Below are positions 1 to 8,962 of a stretch of DNA of 64,000 nucleotides, in pieces. The position numbers and the translations under genes are program-made. The notes under the pieces are model-generated. The model did not search any database, was not told the DNA's origin, and saw only the letters and a program-made list of their open reading frames with translations. Every line of letters begins with the position of its first letter. The first letter of the stretch is position 1. Origin of the DNA: JAIXWP01 sp041391745 (lineage in GTDB: Bacteria > Bacteroidota > Bacteroidia > Flavobacteriales_D > Sanyastnellaceae); contig JAWKNK010000004.1 of NCBI GenBank assembly GCA_041391745.1, positions 1 through 64,000 on the forward strand. Direction: 5' to 3'.

Positions 1-283
1 TTGCTCCAACGAGTTCAATCCAATTTTTCATATAATACATTGAGGTCCATTCATTTGGGAGATATGTGCCAGCTATATTGAAACCATCCTCTTTCAATAC
101 GTTGAGTAGACTGGTGTTTTCACCGTTTGACATTGGACTGGTGTACGGTGTTATGCACTGATTTACCTGATGTTCGAATTTGGCACAGTCGGAACCAAAC
201 ATTCCAATGGGAAATTGATTAACTGTTTGAGCCTGCAATGAGAGTGAAAATAATATGACAATTAACGATAGTATAACTTTCAT
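1..283 (-). CDS. Secreted protein of unknown function (N-terminal part; runs off the window)
   Basis: A minus-strand reading frame opens at the ATG complementary to 281-283 and stays open to the window edge, giving 94 residues. It begins with a clear signal peptide (MKVILSLIVILFSLSLQAQ), so the product is exported. The mature part starts TVNQFPIGMFGSDC and contains two cysteines close together, which could pair. I do not recognise the family. It lies downstream of the TonB receptor gene in the same orientation, 33 bases away, so it could be co-transcribed with it. Its C-terminus is outside the window, so a T9SS sorting domain cannot be checked. Confidence 0.6.
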   Translation of the reverse strand, partial: MKVILSLIVILFSLSLQAQTVNQFPIGMFGSDCAKFEHQVNQCITPYTSPMSNGENTSLLNVLKEDGFNIAGTYLPNEWTSMYYMKNWIELVGA

Positions 284-316
284 TTTTTTCTTAGTTTTCG
301 ACGTGTTCGAAATATC

Positions 317-2539
317 TTATATTATGATGTCAAATATAATTAAAAATTGGCGGCCTGCTTGAGGGTACAGAAACTTCTCTGTGATGCGACTGCCATATAT
401 GTAGCTATAAGTATATCCATTGCTAGAGTACAATTCGTTGAAGGCATTGTTTAGCATTCCTTGAATGAGAATTCGATTTTTTTGTTTTGTTTGAATCGAA
501 TATGAAATAGCGATATCATTTACGATGTACGGGTTGATGGTCAAATATTCACTGGATGTATTGTCTAGGTATTGTTTTGAAACAAAGCGTGAGAGCCAAC
601 TCAATGATAGACCTTTCCAGATATTGTAATCAATTCGCCCACCGGCAATAATGGAAGGCGAGAATGCGATGTCGGTGTTTTTATGTTCTATTTCAATAAT
701 TTCGAAATCAGTGGTGTAATCGTATAGAACTTCTTTGAAAGCTTCAATTTTATTTTGACTTGCAGATGCGTTCAATTGAATGTTCCATTTTTTATTGAAT
801 TGATATTGTAATTCGGTTTCAACACCTCTTCTGTAGCTCTTGTCAACATTCACTCTTAATGGAGCTCCAACATCATTTAACTCACCAGTTAGAACGAGTT
901 GATTATTGTAATCCATGTAGTACAGATTCGCATTTAAGATTATCTTCTCGTTTGAAAATTTATATCCAGCTTCAAAGTCTATCATTGACTCAGGTTTTGG
1001 AGTATATCCAGCAATAGCATCTACATAGTCATTCCTATTTGGCTCTTTGTTTCCCACTGCTGCGGAGGCGTAAATGACTTTATTGTTTGAAAGCTTATAC
1101 TGTACACCGGCTTTTGGATTGAAGAAAACAAGATTGTCATTGACATCATAACCTCTTAAATCGTTGTCGATTCCTTTGGTCTTGTATTGCACATTTCTAA
1201 CTTGCATATCTCCATAAAACACCCATCTATTTTTTAATGTATAGTATGCTCGTAGATATACATTTCCATCGTTTTTGGTGCTGTTGCCTTGATAATATCT
1301 TGAGTCTTTAGGATAATCACCCGCGAATTGCATCCATGCGATTTCACCGAAGTGTTCGCCAACGTATTGATTGGCCGCCCCACCAAGCGAAATGTCAAGA
1401 TTTTGCTTCTTATAATTGATACTAAAGATGGCGCCGTAAAATTCATTTTTTAGCCATCTTCTTCTTATCAGGTCAGTGGAAGAAATGGAATCGTTTGGAG
1501 CAATTAAACCATAGCTCTCGTATGATTGATCCGCTTTGTATTCTTCAAAGAATCCTTGACCGGCTGTATAATGACCAGCTGCTGTGGCATACAATCCCTT
1601 TCCTAGTGGACGAGAGAAATGCAATTGATAATGCGTTTGTCTATAATCATCCACTTGATTGGGATAGGTGTAGTAATTGTATGTTCTTCCCGAATTGAGC
1701 AGATTTTGGATTTCTTCTTCTGATAAACCATTGTTTGCAGCATAATTGAGCATGCTATCAGTATTGTTGAGCAACCTGGAAATTGGAGTTCCGTACCACG
1801 ACTGATACGTCCTTTCTTGACCACTGAAAAATGTGGCTTTGATTGTGGTTTTATTCGCCAGGTAAGTTCCATTTAAAAACACAGAACTCATACGAGCAGA
1901 AGCCCGATCGATGTATCCGTCTGATGAAATTCTGGAGAGTCGACCTTCTAAAATGAACTTGTTATTTTTTAATCCTGTTCCAAATCCTACAGCGTTTCTT
2001 AAAGTATTGAAAGATCCTCCTCCGTTTAGTAACTTGAGATAGGGCTGTGTTTTTATTTTGGTAGTGGTAAGTTTAATAGTTCCACCAAATGAAGCGGTTC
2101 CGTTCGTGCTTGTACCAACCCCTCTTTGCACCTGGATGTCATCGGTGGTGGTTGCGAAATCCGGAAGGTTTACCCAGAATACTTGTTGGCTTTCAGGATC
2201 GTTTAAAGGAATATCGTTGATGGTCACGTTTATACGTGAAGGGTCAGATCCCCTTATCCAAAGCCCTGTGTAACCAATACCTGTTCCTCCATCGGAGGTC
2301 ATAACCAGTGAGGGGACGGACCGCAGAATATACGGCATGTCTTGACCATAATTGATTTTGGAAATTTGTTCTTCGGAAATTTCCGAAAAAGTTACTGGGG
2401 TTTTTGAATCAGCTTTTGTCGAAACAATAGTGATTTCTTGTAGTGAACTGCCAATGGTATCATTGGAGTTTTGGATTTGTGCAAATGAGTTTTTGCCAGC
2501 ACAAACAACCATTGCCGAGAAGGCAATTTTTTTAATCAT
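317..2539 (-). CDS. TonB-dependent outer-membrane receptor, probable thiamin/TPP transporter
   Basis: The 740-residue product has a signal peptide (about 1-20, ending NSFAQ), a TonB plug domain (about 45-165, with RINVTINDIPLNDPE and VQRGVGTSTNG) and a long C-terminal beta-barrel ending in an aromatic-rich strand. It lacks the CarboxypepD_reg domain of SusC-type receptors. The substrate is inferred from the leader: a TPP riboswitch precedes it in the same orientation, and TPP-controlled TonB receptors in Bacteroidota are known predicted thiamin importers. The barrel alone would suggest an iron or cobalamin receptor. The ATG at 2537-2539 fits the leader. No inner-membrane thiamin transporter (PnuT) or pyrophosphokinase is visible beside it. 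Confidence 0.85.
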   Translation of the reverse strand: MIKKIAFSAMVVCAGKNSFAQIQNSNDTIGSSLQEITIVSTKADSKTPVTFSEISEEQISKINYGQDMPYILRSVPSLVMTSDGGTGIGYTGLWIRGSDPSRINVTINDIPLNDPESQQVFWVNLPDFATTTDDIQVQRGVGTSTNGTASFGGTIKLTTTKIKTQPYLKLLNGGGSFNTLRNAVGFGTGLKNNKFILEGRLSRISSDGYIDRASARMSSVFLNGTYLANKTTIKATFFSGQERTYQSWYGTPISRLLNNTDSMLNYAANNGLSEEEIQNLLNSGRTYNYYTYPNQVDDYRQTHYQLHFSRPLGKGLYATAAGHYTAGQGFFEEYKADQSYESYGLIAPNDSISSTDLIRRRWLKNEFYGAIFSINYKKQNLDISLGGAANQYVGEHFGEIAWMQFAGDYPKDSRYYQGNSTKNDGNVYLRAYYTLKNRWVFYGDMQVRNVQYKTKGIDNDLRGYDVNDNLVFFNPKAGVQYKLSNNKVIYASAAVGNKEPNRNDYVDAIAGYTPKPESMIDFEAGYKFSNEKIILNANLYYMDYNNQLVLTGELNDVGAPLRVNVDKSYRRGVETELQYQFNKKWNIQLNASASQNKIEAFKEVLYDYTTDFEIIEIEHKNTDIAFSPSIIAGGRIDYNIWKGLSLSWLSRFVSKQYLDNTSSEYLTINPYIVNDIAISYSIQTKQKNRILIQGMLNNAFNELYSSNGYTYSYIYGSRITEKFLYPQAGRQFLIIFDIII

Positions 2540-2603
2540 TTTTTAAAAAAATTATTGTGTTAATCAATTCCAACACCAAGGGTCAGTGAAGGCTTAACTA
2601 ACT

Positions 2604-2698
2604 ATTTCCCTTGGCGGCATTACCCGCCCAGGTTCCTCTTCACGTGAGTGAAGAAAGGGTATAATCTCAGTCACGAATAATTCGTGACACCCCTGTGA
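2604..2698 (-). promoter_or_regulatory. TPP riboswitch (THI element)
   Basis: Read on the minus strand, the conserved THI-box blocks appear in order: CAGGGGTGTC, a hairpin, CTGAGA, ATACCCTTT, a variable hairpin, GAACCTG, then GGGTAATGCCGCCAAGGGA. The P3-side arm is a long perfect hairpin (TCACGAATTATTCGTGA). The 3' end of the aptamer, CCAAGGG (2614-2608), is complementary to CCCTTGG at 2582-2576, between the aptamer and the receptor start. TPP binding could therefore compete with this second helix. No U-tract follows it directly, so the control mode (termination or translation) is not clear. Confidence 0.9.
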
Positions 2699-2706
2699 GA
2701 ACGGTG

Positions 2707-2739
2707 CAAATATATAGTTTTCTTCCTGATTGGTACAAA
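2707..2739 (-). promoter_or_regulatory. Bacteroidota-type promoter of the TPP-riboswitch transcript
   Basis: On the minus strand TTTG (2739-2736) is followed after 21 bases by TATATTTG (2714-2707), a match to the TTTG / TAnnTTTG consensus of the Bacteroidota primary sigma factor. Transcription would begin close to 2700, right at the aptamer's 5' edge, which supports both calls. The -33 element lies only 8 bases from the first ATG of the divergent kinase gene. Confidence 0.65.
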
Positions 2740-2746
2740 TCGGATT

Positions 2747-3817
2747 GTGAATGGCGTCTCCGCTGACCAATTCAGAAGTCTTAAATCGTACTTTGGAATT
2801 ATGGGAATTAATAATAGGAAGAATTACCTGAGAGTTTCTTTGCTTGCCGCACCGCTTCAAGCGATGGTTACTACCACTCCCATTTTTGCTATTCTTGATA
2901 ATGACATTCGAATTCTCCCCTTTGTGTGGATAATGATTTCCATTCCTATTCTGGGTTTATGGATGTTGAACTATCAATTGCAATCAAAAATTAATAACAA
3001 CTGGAAGCATTACATCATCTCATTTGCTCTAGTTATTTCATTGAGCATCGTAATTCGTCATTTTTTTATTGATGAATTCAAACTTTGGCTCAACGGGTTG
3101 GGATTTGGTGTTCTGAAACGCACACCACCCTTAATTACAACGACTACAGTTGCTGTAATGAATAATGCAATGGTGATAGTTTTTCAGCGGTTGATAAAAT
3201 ATAGAGAGGAGCAAATAAAAATAGTCGGTGACTTGGCGGAAGTGCAGCTTCTAAGGGCTAATGAACAATACAGACATTTAAAAAATCAGGTGCATCCACA
3301 CTTCTTATTCAATAGTCTCAATACCTTGAAAATCTTGGTAAAGAAGGATCCTGAAATGGCAGAAAACTATATTATGAAATTGTCGAATTTTTTGAGAGTA
3401 GCTGTTCAGGAAAATCAAGATGAATTGATTTCATTAAATAAAGATATTCATTTGGCGATAGATTATTTGACAATTCAGCAAATGAGATTTAAGGATTCCA
3501 TTGTGTTGGTAAATGAGATTAATGAAGAACAATCCGAGATGTTGAAAATGCCTATTCTAACAGTTCAGTCATTCTTTGAAAATGCTATTAAACATAATGC
3601 GATTTCGAATGAGTTTCCACTCCAAATATTCTTGGGGATGGAAGATGGTGCATTGGTTGTTAGAAATAGTATTCGAAAGAAAGTATTACAGGAAGATTTC
3701 AGTTCTGGTGTAGGTCTAAAATATTTAGCTGAGCGTTTACAAATGCTTCAAGTAGGTGCGTTGACAATCGAAGAAACCGATTCAGAATTTTTAGTAAAAG
3801 TTATTTTTAAAAAATGA
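2747..3817 (+). CDS. LytS/YehU-type sensor histidine kinase
   Basis: The product has about four hydrophobic segments in the first 150 residues, then a His_kinase (PF06580) domain with the signature QVHPHFLFNSLNTL (phospho-acceptor about H185), and a degenerate HATPase region (FFENAIKHN, then GVGLKYLAERL). It should phosphorylate the LytTR regulator whose ATG overlaps its stop by four bases. The ATG at 2747 gives 356 residues. An internal ATG at 2801 (MGINNRKNYL) sits nearer the first membrane segment and would move the start away from the divergent riboswitch promoter, so the start is uncertain. The signal sensed is unknown. Confidence 0.85.
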   Translation: MNGVSADQFRSLKSYFGIMGINNRKNYLRVSLLAAPLQAMVTTTPIFAILDNDIRILPFVWIMISIPILGLWMLNYQLQSKINNNWKHYIISFALVISLSIVIRHFFIDEFKLWLNGLGFGVLKRTPPLITTTTVAVMNNAMVIVFQRLIKYREEQIKIVGDLAEVQLLRANEQYRHLKNQVHPHFLFNSLNTLKILVKKDPEMAENYIMKLSNFLRVAVQENQDELISLNKDIHLAIDYLTIQQMRFKDSIVLVNEINEEQSEMLKMPILTVQSFFENAIKHNAISNEFPLQIFLGMEDGALVVRNSIRKKVLQEDFSSGVGLKYLAERLQMLQVGALTIEETDSEFLVKVIFKK

Positions 3818-4569
3818 AAATTGTCATTATTGAAGATGAGCCATTGACGGCAGAGGACTTGTGTGACACTCTTAAAAAGGTGATTCCGAGCGCTGAAATA
3901 TTGATTGTTTTGCCTTCTATAAAAAAGGCTGTTGAGTACTTTAAAAATAATAGTGAAAGAGTAGATTTAATCTTTTCAGATATCGAACTTCAAGATGGTA
4001 AGAGTTTTGAGATTTTTTCGAATGTAAAGGTCAATGCTCCAATTGTATTTTGTACAGCATATGATGAGTATGCACTGGAAGCCTTTAAGAACAGTGCTAT
4101 AGATTATGTTTTAAAACCATTTTCAAAGGAAGATATAGAGAATTCACTCTTAAAACTTAGCGAAATCAAAAGTAAATTTCTGAGTCGGGGAGAACTTTTT
4201 TACTCGGAATTAGAAGAGCAATACAATCTGTCAAAAAGAAATTTTGTAGTTCATTTTCAAGGAAGGTTGATTCCATTGAAACCAAAGGAAATTGATTTTT
4301 TTTATAAAGAAAATGAATTGACATATGTGTTTACGGTGGGTGGTAGAAAATATGTTGTAGATAGAACTATGGATGCCATTGAACTTGAGATGGGACGTTG
4401 GTTTTTTCGTGTAAATAGACAGTGCATTGTGAATCATGAAGCCATTAGAGAAGTTCAGCATCTTTTCAATAGAAAATTGGATTTAGTAATGAAGCGAGAA
4501 TCTGATATTAAAATTGAGGTCAGCAGAAACCGGGTTGCAGAATTTATGAAGTGGCTGAGTAATCCTTGA
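3814..4569 (+). CDS. LytTR-family response regulator
   Basis: This 251-residue regulator has a receiver domain (about 1-120; acidic pocket EDE at 7-9, phospho-acceptor D56, conserved Lys in LKPF) and a C-terminal LytTR DNA-binding domain (about 150-250, with FFRVNRQCIVN). It overlaps the kinase gene by ATGA and is surely its partner. The exporter genes start 87 bases downstream. The gap holds an ATTCAG-GT-CTGAAT palindrome (4572-4585) just after the stop, which could be an operator or a weak hairpin. I infer that the pair controls the exporter operon. Confidence 0.9.
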   Translation: MKIVIIEDEPLTAEDLCDTLKKVIPSAEILIVLPSIKKAVEYFKNNSERVDLIFSDIELQDGKSFEIFSNVKVNAPIVFCTAYDEYALEAFKNSAIDYVLKPFSKEDIENSLLKLSEIKSKFLSRGELFYSELEEQYNLSKRNFVVHFQGRLIPLKPKEIDFFYKENELTYVFTVGGRKYVVDRTMDAIELEMGRWFFRVNRQCIVNHEAIREVQHLFNRKLDLVMKRESDIKIEVSRNRVAEFMKWLSNP

Positions 4570-4656
4570 CCATTCAGGTCTGAATTTGGCCTATTGACTT
4601 GAGAATTGAAGAGTAGCGCGTGTAGAGGTGTTTAACTTCGTGTAAATTAATTGAAC

Positions 4657-5961
4657 ATGAGGTTTTTGACTCTATTTCTTAGTTTGTTTTTTCTAAATCA
4701 GGCATTCTCGCAAAGTGAAATTACATTCAGTAGTTTCGATGCCTTGAAGCAATTTGTTTTCAAAAATTCGCCTGTACTCAAAAGGGAAAACAGTAATTTG
4801 GAATTGGCGAGCCTAACACAGAAGGCGGCTGTAGGAAACGTACTCAACCCTAGGGCTCCCGTGTCAGGGACATTGACTAATAACACGCAATTGCCAGTTA
4901 ATTTCATTCCGGCAGAAATATTTGGCGGTCCTGCTGGTACTTTTCGAGAAGTCCAGTTTGGACAACAATTTATTAGCGTTTTAAATATTTCACCTCAATT
5001 TGATATCATTAATCCCTCTAAGATTGGGGATGTTAAAAGCGCGAAAATTAACAAGGAGTTGGCAGAGATGGACAACAAACTCTTTATTCAGAATTTCGAA
5101 AGCCAATTGAGTTTTTTATACTACAATATTACAGGTCTTCAAGAACAGTCGGATGTAGTAAGTGAACAACTCATAGCCTCCGAAGGAATATTGGATATTG
5201 TTCATCAAAAGTACGTTCAAGGTTTGCTTTCAATAGTGGAATTGAACGACGCTGAGTTGAATGTTGAGGATTTAAAAAGAACTTCTAAAACTATTCAGTT
5301 GAATATTGAATCCCAATTGGCATTTTTGAAGTCTACAGCTGGTATTGAAGAAAATATAGTTATAAATGATCATGTGGAAGTTGATGAATTTATATCGGGA
5401 GTGAACGTTGAAGTGAATAGCATTTATTTGAAGAAATTTATTCTTAATGAAGCTTTCGTCAAACAGTCTTTTAAATCTTCAAAACTTCAGAACTTACCGA
5501 CGTTGTCTTTTTTCTCGTCATTTAATTGGCAGAACAATAGCAATTCAAATTATTTCGATAGTAATCAAAGATGGATTAATAGCAACTTTTATGGTTTGAA
5601 GTTGACTTATGATATTCCGAGTACTGTTGGCAAGCTGACCAATATGGGTACTTTACGAATTCAAAGGGATCAGGCAGAGCTTATGTCGCAGATATCGAAA
5701 GTTCAAGCAGAGTCAGATCGTCAAACTTTAAATAATGATTATTTAAAGGCACTCGCGGATTATCAAGTTGCTGAGAAATCTGTGAGACTTTTGGACGAGA
5801 GTTATCAAGTTCAACTTGATAGGTTCAATCAGGAAATTTTGCCTTTAGAGAAATTATTGGAGATGCAGCGAAAGCTGTTGGTTGCCAAAACCTCCTTGGC
5901 GTCTTCAATGGCTACTCTTCAATATCAATTAGAAAAAATAAGAATAAATAATTTAAACTAA
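4657..5961 (+). CDS. TolC-family outer-membrane efflux channel
   Basis: The 434-residue product has a signal peptide (MRFLTLFLSLFFLNQAFSQ) and the long alpha-helical repeats of OEP/TolC proteins, with low sequence conservation as usual. The ATG at 4657 was chosen over an in-frame TTG six bases upstream. It would form the outer-membrane duct for the adaptor and ABC genes that follow. Its stop overlaps the next start by one base (TAATG), which points to coupled translation. Confidence 0.8.
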   Translation: MRFLTLFLSLFFLNQAFSQSEITFSSFDALKQFVFKNSPVLKRENSNLELASLTQKAAVGNVLNPRAPVSGTLTNNTQLPVNFIPAEIFGGPAGTFREVQFGQQFISVLNISPQFDIINPSKIGDVKSAKINKELAEMDNKLFIQNFESQLSFLYYNITGLQEQSDVVSEQLIASEGILDIVHQKYVQGLLSIVELNDAELNVEDLKRTSKTIQLNIESQLAFLKSTAGIEENIVINDHVEVDEFISGVNVEVNSIYLKKFILNEAFVKQSFKSSKLQNLPTLSFFSSFNWQNNSNSNYFDSNQRWINSNFYGLKLTYDIPSTVGKLTNMGTLRIQRDQAELMSQISKVQAESDRQTLNNDYLKALADYQVAEKSVRLLDESYQVQLDRFNQEILPLEKLLEMQRKLLVAKTSLASSMATLQYQLEKIRINNLN

Positions 5962-7055
5962 TGAGAAACATTTATTTCTCCCTAGGTCTTGCATCGCTCA
6001 TCCTCGTTTCATGCGGAGGTGCAAAAAATGAAATTCATCCAGAGATTCAAGATATCACCGAAACGGTTTTTGCAAGTGGAAATTTGGATGCGGATGATCG
6101 ATACAATCTTATCGCTCAAACAGAAGGATATATTTCTGATTTCAAAGTGGAAGAGGGTGATGAATTGAATACGGGTCAAGTTGTGGCTGTGGTTCAAAAT
6201 ACATCCTTCGAAGCGAATGAGAAGTCGGCGGCCCAGCAGTATGCAATTGCAAAGTTTAATACATCAAATGAAGCGCCAGCTATTAAGGAAGCGAATCAGA
6301 ACTTAGAAATGGCTGAAGTAAAATTGGATCAGGACAGGCGAAATTTCGAGCGATACAAGAATCTTTATGAGAAAAATAGTGTATCGAAAATTGATTTTGA
6401 AAATGCATCTCTTGCATTTGAGCAATCGAAAACGAATGTAGCCAATGCAAAAGAAAGATTAGAACAGATAAAGCAGCAAGCGAAACTGAATGAAATTGCT
6501 GCGAAAAGTCAAATGGAAATCGCTCAAAGCAATGGAACCTTCAATTCAATTGCTGCATTGGAAAAAGGCGTCTTGGTAAAGAAAATGAAGCAAAGAGGAG
6601 ATTACGTGAGAAAGGGTGATGTCATTGCAATCATTGCGAATCTTTCTACGATAAAGGCGTACCTCAATGTTGACGAGAATAGCATTGGCAAATTAAAATT
6701 GAACCAAGAGGTGGATGTTAGCTTGAACACTATTAAAGGAAGGATTTTGAAGGCAAAAATCTCGGAGATTCGCCCCATGTTTGATGATGCTTCGCAAAGC
6801 TTTATTTGCGAGGCGACGTTTGAAGATTCATTGGGGTTTGATATCATCGGAACCCAACTTGAGGCAAACATAGTTATAGGAACTAAGAAGGATGTTCTTC
6901 TAATCCCTCGTGAATATTTGAGTTTTGCGAATACCGTTCAGGTTAAAGGAGAAGAGAATGTGAGAGAAGTGAAAACGGGCATCAAAAGTTCGAAGTGGGT
7001 TGAAATTCTGGAAGGTATTACTCGAGAAGATGTTTTAATTCCCTTAAAGAAATAA
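5961..7055 (+). CDS. Periplasmic adaptor lipoprotein (HlyD/RND-type membrane fusion protein)
   Basis: The N-terminus ends in a lipobox (LASLILVSC), so the protein is probably an inner-membrane lipoprotein. A biotinyl-lipoyl-like half motif (GYISDFKVEEGDELNTGQVV) is followed by a long coiled coil (about 85-185), the second half motif (LVKKMKQRGDYVRKGDVIA) and a beta-barrel region. This is the MacA/AcrA adaptor plan at 364 residues. It should bridge the ABC permease and the TolC-like channel encoded on either side. Confidence 0.85.
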   Translation: MRNIYFSLGLASLILVSCGGAKNEIHPEIQDITETVFASGNLDADDRYNLIAQTEGYISDFKVEEGDELNTGQVVAVVQNTSFEANEKSAAQQYAIAKFNTSNEAPAIKEANQNLEMAEVKLDQDRRNFERYKNLYEKNSVSKIDFENASLAFEQSKTNVANAKERLEQIKQQAKLNEIAAKSQMEIAQSNGTFNSIAALEKGVLVKKMKQRGDYVRKGDVIAIIANLSTIKAYLNVDENSIGKLKLNQEVDVSLNTIKGRILKAKISEIRPMFDDASQSFICEATFEDSLGFDIIGTQLEANIVIGTKKDVLLIPREYLSFANTVQVKGEENVREVKTGIKSSKWVEILEGITREDVLIPLKK

Positions 7056-7058
7056 CAC

Positions 7059-8288
7059 ATGAGACACAGAATCAATAGGGAAATTGCTTGGACGTACACT
7101 ACTACAAGTAAGAAGCTGAGTGCAGTGGCAATTCTTGGTGTTTTACTTGGGATGTCTGTGTTTATGTTCATGAATTCACTTTTGGCAGGATTTGATAGAA
7201 CATCAAATGAATCCATTTTTAAATCTACGCCACACATTCGAATTTATAAGGATGATGTGATTAGTGAGCCGCTCGTTGAGAGAAGTGATAGCAAAACGCT
7301 CATAACCAATCCGAAAGTTGTTCCAACTACAAATACGATTATTAATCCGAATTTGATATTGGAAATGGTATCTCGGCAGGAAGGTGTGGTAGTCGCATTA
7401 CCTCAAGTTTCCACCAATGTATTTTACAACAACGGTAAATCACAGATAGCAGGACACATCATCGGATTTACTCCTGATCAAGGAAACCAGATGTTCAATA
7501 TTCGGTCGACAATGGTTCAGGGAAATTTTGATGATTTAAAATACAATCAGAACGGAATTGTAATTGGCAGCGGTATTGCAGAACGAATGAGTCTGAATAC
7601 TGGCGACAATATCAGTTTAACCTCTTCTCGAGGGGTTACGAAAGTGATGAAGATTATTGGCATTTTCAGAACCAATAATTCTAAGGAAGATAAATCACGA
7701 GCATACATGAATCTGCTTGCAGCGCAGCAATTGATGAAAGAAGGTAATTCGTATGTTACTGATATTAATGTAAATGTTGCAGACCCTGAAAAGGCTTTCC
7801 AATATGCTGATATGTTCGCGAGCCTCACCGGTTATAAAGTGGAAGATTGGAAAATGGCGAATGAGACGCTTATGGCTGCTTCCAGAATGAGAGCTATTGT
7901 CATCACTTTCGTTTCATTTACCATATTAATAGTTGCGGGCTTTGGGATATACAACATTTTGAATATGACCATCAGCCAGAAAATAAATGATATCGCCATT
8001 TTAAAAGCTATGGGATTTAGAGGTAACGATGTAATTCGAATTTTTGTAACTCAAGCGTTGACCATTGGTTCGATTGGTGTTACGCTCGGAGTAATAGTGG
8101 CTCTAATAGTTGTTCGAGTCATGCAGCATGTCTATATCGGCGGTGATATCGGATATTTTCCAATTGCCTATGAATCAAAAGTATTTTTAAAAGGAATTAT
8201 TATCGGATTGGTAATCACTTTTTTTGCGGGATATATGCCTGCGAAAAAGGCGGCAAAAGTGGATCCAGTTTCAATATTTAGAAAGTAA
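7059..8288 (+). CDS. ABC transporter permease, MacB/LolC-E (FtsX) type
   Basis: This 409-residue protein has one N-terminal membrane helix (about 25-45), a large periplasmic MacB_PCD domain (about 50-265) and a C-terminal FtsX domain with three helices (about 275-400), including the typical ILKAMGFRGNDVIRIFV coupling segment. The fold is that of mechanotransmission transporters (MacB, LolCDE), but the ATPase is a separate gene here, as in Lol systems. With an adaptor and a TolC channel in the operon, export of a peptide, lipid or drug is more likely than lipoprotein sorting. The substrate is unknown. Confidence 0.85.
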   Translation: MRHRINREIAWTYTTTSKKLSAVAILGVLLGMSVFMFMNSLLAGFDRTSNESIFKSTPHIRIYKDDVISEPLVERSDSKTLITNPKVVPTTNTIINPNLILEMVSRQEGVVVALPQVSTNVFYNNGKSQIAGHIIGFTPDQGNQMFNIRSTMVQGNFDDLKYNQNGIVIGSGIAERMSLNTGDNISLTSSRGVTKVMKIIGIFRTNNSKEDKSRAYMNLLAAQQLMKEGNSYVTDINVNVADPEKAFQYADMFASLTGYKVEDWKMANETLMAASRMRAIVITFVSFTILIVAGFGIYNILNMTISQKINDIAILKAMGFRGNDVIRIFVTQALTIGSIGVTLGVIVALIVVRVMQHVYIGGDIGYFPIAYESKVFLKGIIIGLVITFFAGYMPAKKAAKVDPVSIFRK

Positions 8289-8962
8289 TGAAGCACATTC
8301 TTCAAGTAGAAAATATAAGAAAAAAATTCTATGATCCCACGGAGTTCGAGGTACTCAAAGGCATTGGCTTCGATGTGAATAAAGGAGAGTTTTTGACACT
8401 TATTGGAAAATCGGGGAGCGGAAAATCAACGTTGCTCTATGTACTTTCAACGATGGACACCGATTACTCTGGCAAGTTGATTATTGATGGTGAAGATGTA
8501 TCAAAATACGACCAAGATAAACTTGCAAAAATTAGAAATGAAAAGATAGGTTTCGTTTTTCAATTCCACTATTTACTTTCTGAATTTACATGCTTGAGAA
8601 ATGTCATGATTCCTGCGCTTCGTCTGGGGAAGTACTCTGAAGAGGAAATAGAACACAGGGCTTTAGAAAAATTAGATATTCTCGGTCTCAAAGATCAGGC
8701 TTATAAACAAGCATCAAAGCTCTCAGGAGGTCAGCAGCAGCGTGTGGCAATTGCGCGCGCCTTGATTAATGATCCATTGATTATAATGGGGGATGAGCCA
8801 ACAGGTAATTTGGATACTAAAAATACCAATATTGTTTTTGATATTTTGAAAGATCTATCGCGAACTTATGATCAGACAATTATTGCTGTGACACACGATT
8901 TAGATTTTGCAAAGGCAAGCGATCGAACAATTGAAATGGTAGATGGAAAAATTATTGCTTAG
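8288..8962 (+). CDS. ABC transporter ATP-binding protein, LolD/MacB family
   Basis: All ATPase motifs are intact in 224 residues: Walker A GKSGSGKST (40-48), Q-loop at Q92 within FQFHYLL, signature LSGGQQQR (145-152), Walker B MGDEPTGNLDT with E170, and the switch His in VTHD. The QFHYLL region resembles LolD. It overlaps the permease stop by one base (TAATG) and ends the operon. Its 3' end overlaps convergent rsgA by four bases, with no terminator between them. Confidence 0.9.
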   Translation: MKHILQVENIRKKFYDPTEFEVLKGIGFDVNKGEFLTLIGKSGSGKSTLLYVLSTMDTDYSGKLIIDGEDVSKYDQDKLAKIRNEKIGFVFQFHYLLSEFTCLRNVMIPALRLGKYSEEEIEHRALEKLDILGLKDQAYKQASKLSGGQQQRVAIARALINDPLIIMGDEPTGNLDTKNTNIVFDILKDLSRTYDQTIIAVTHDLDFAKASDRTIEMVDGKIIA

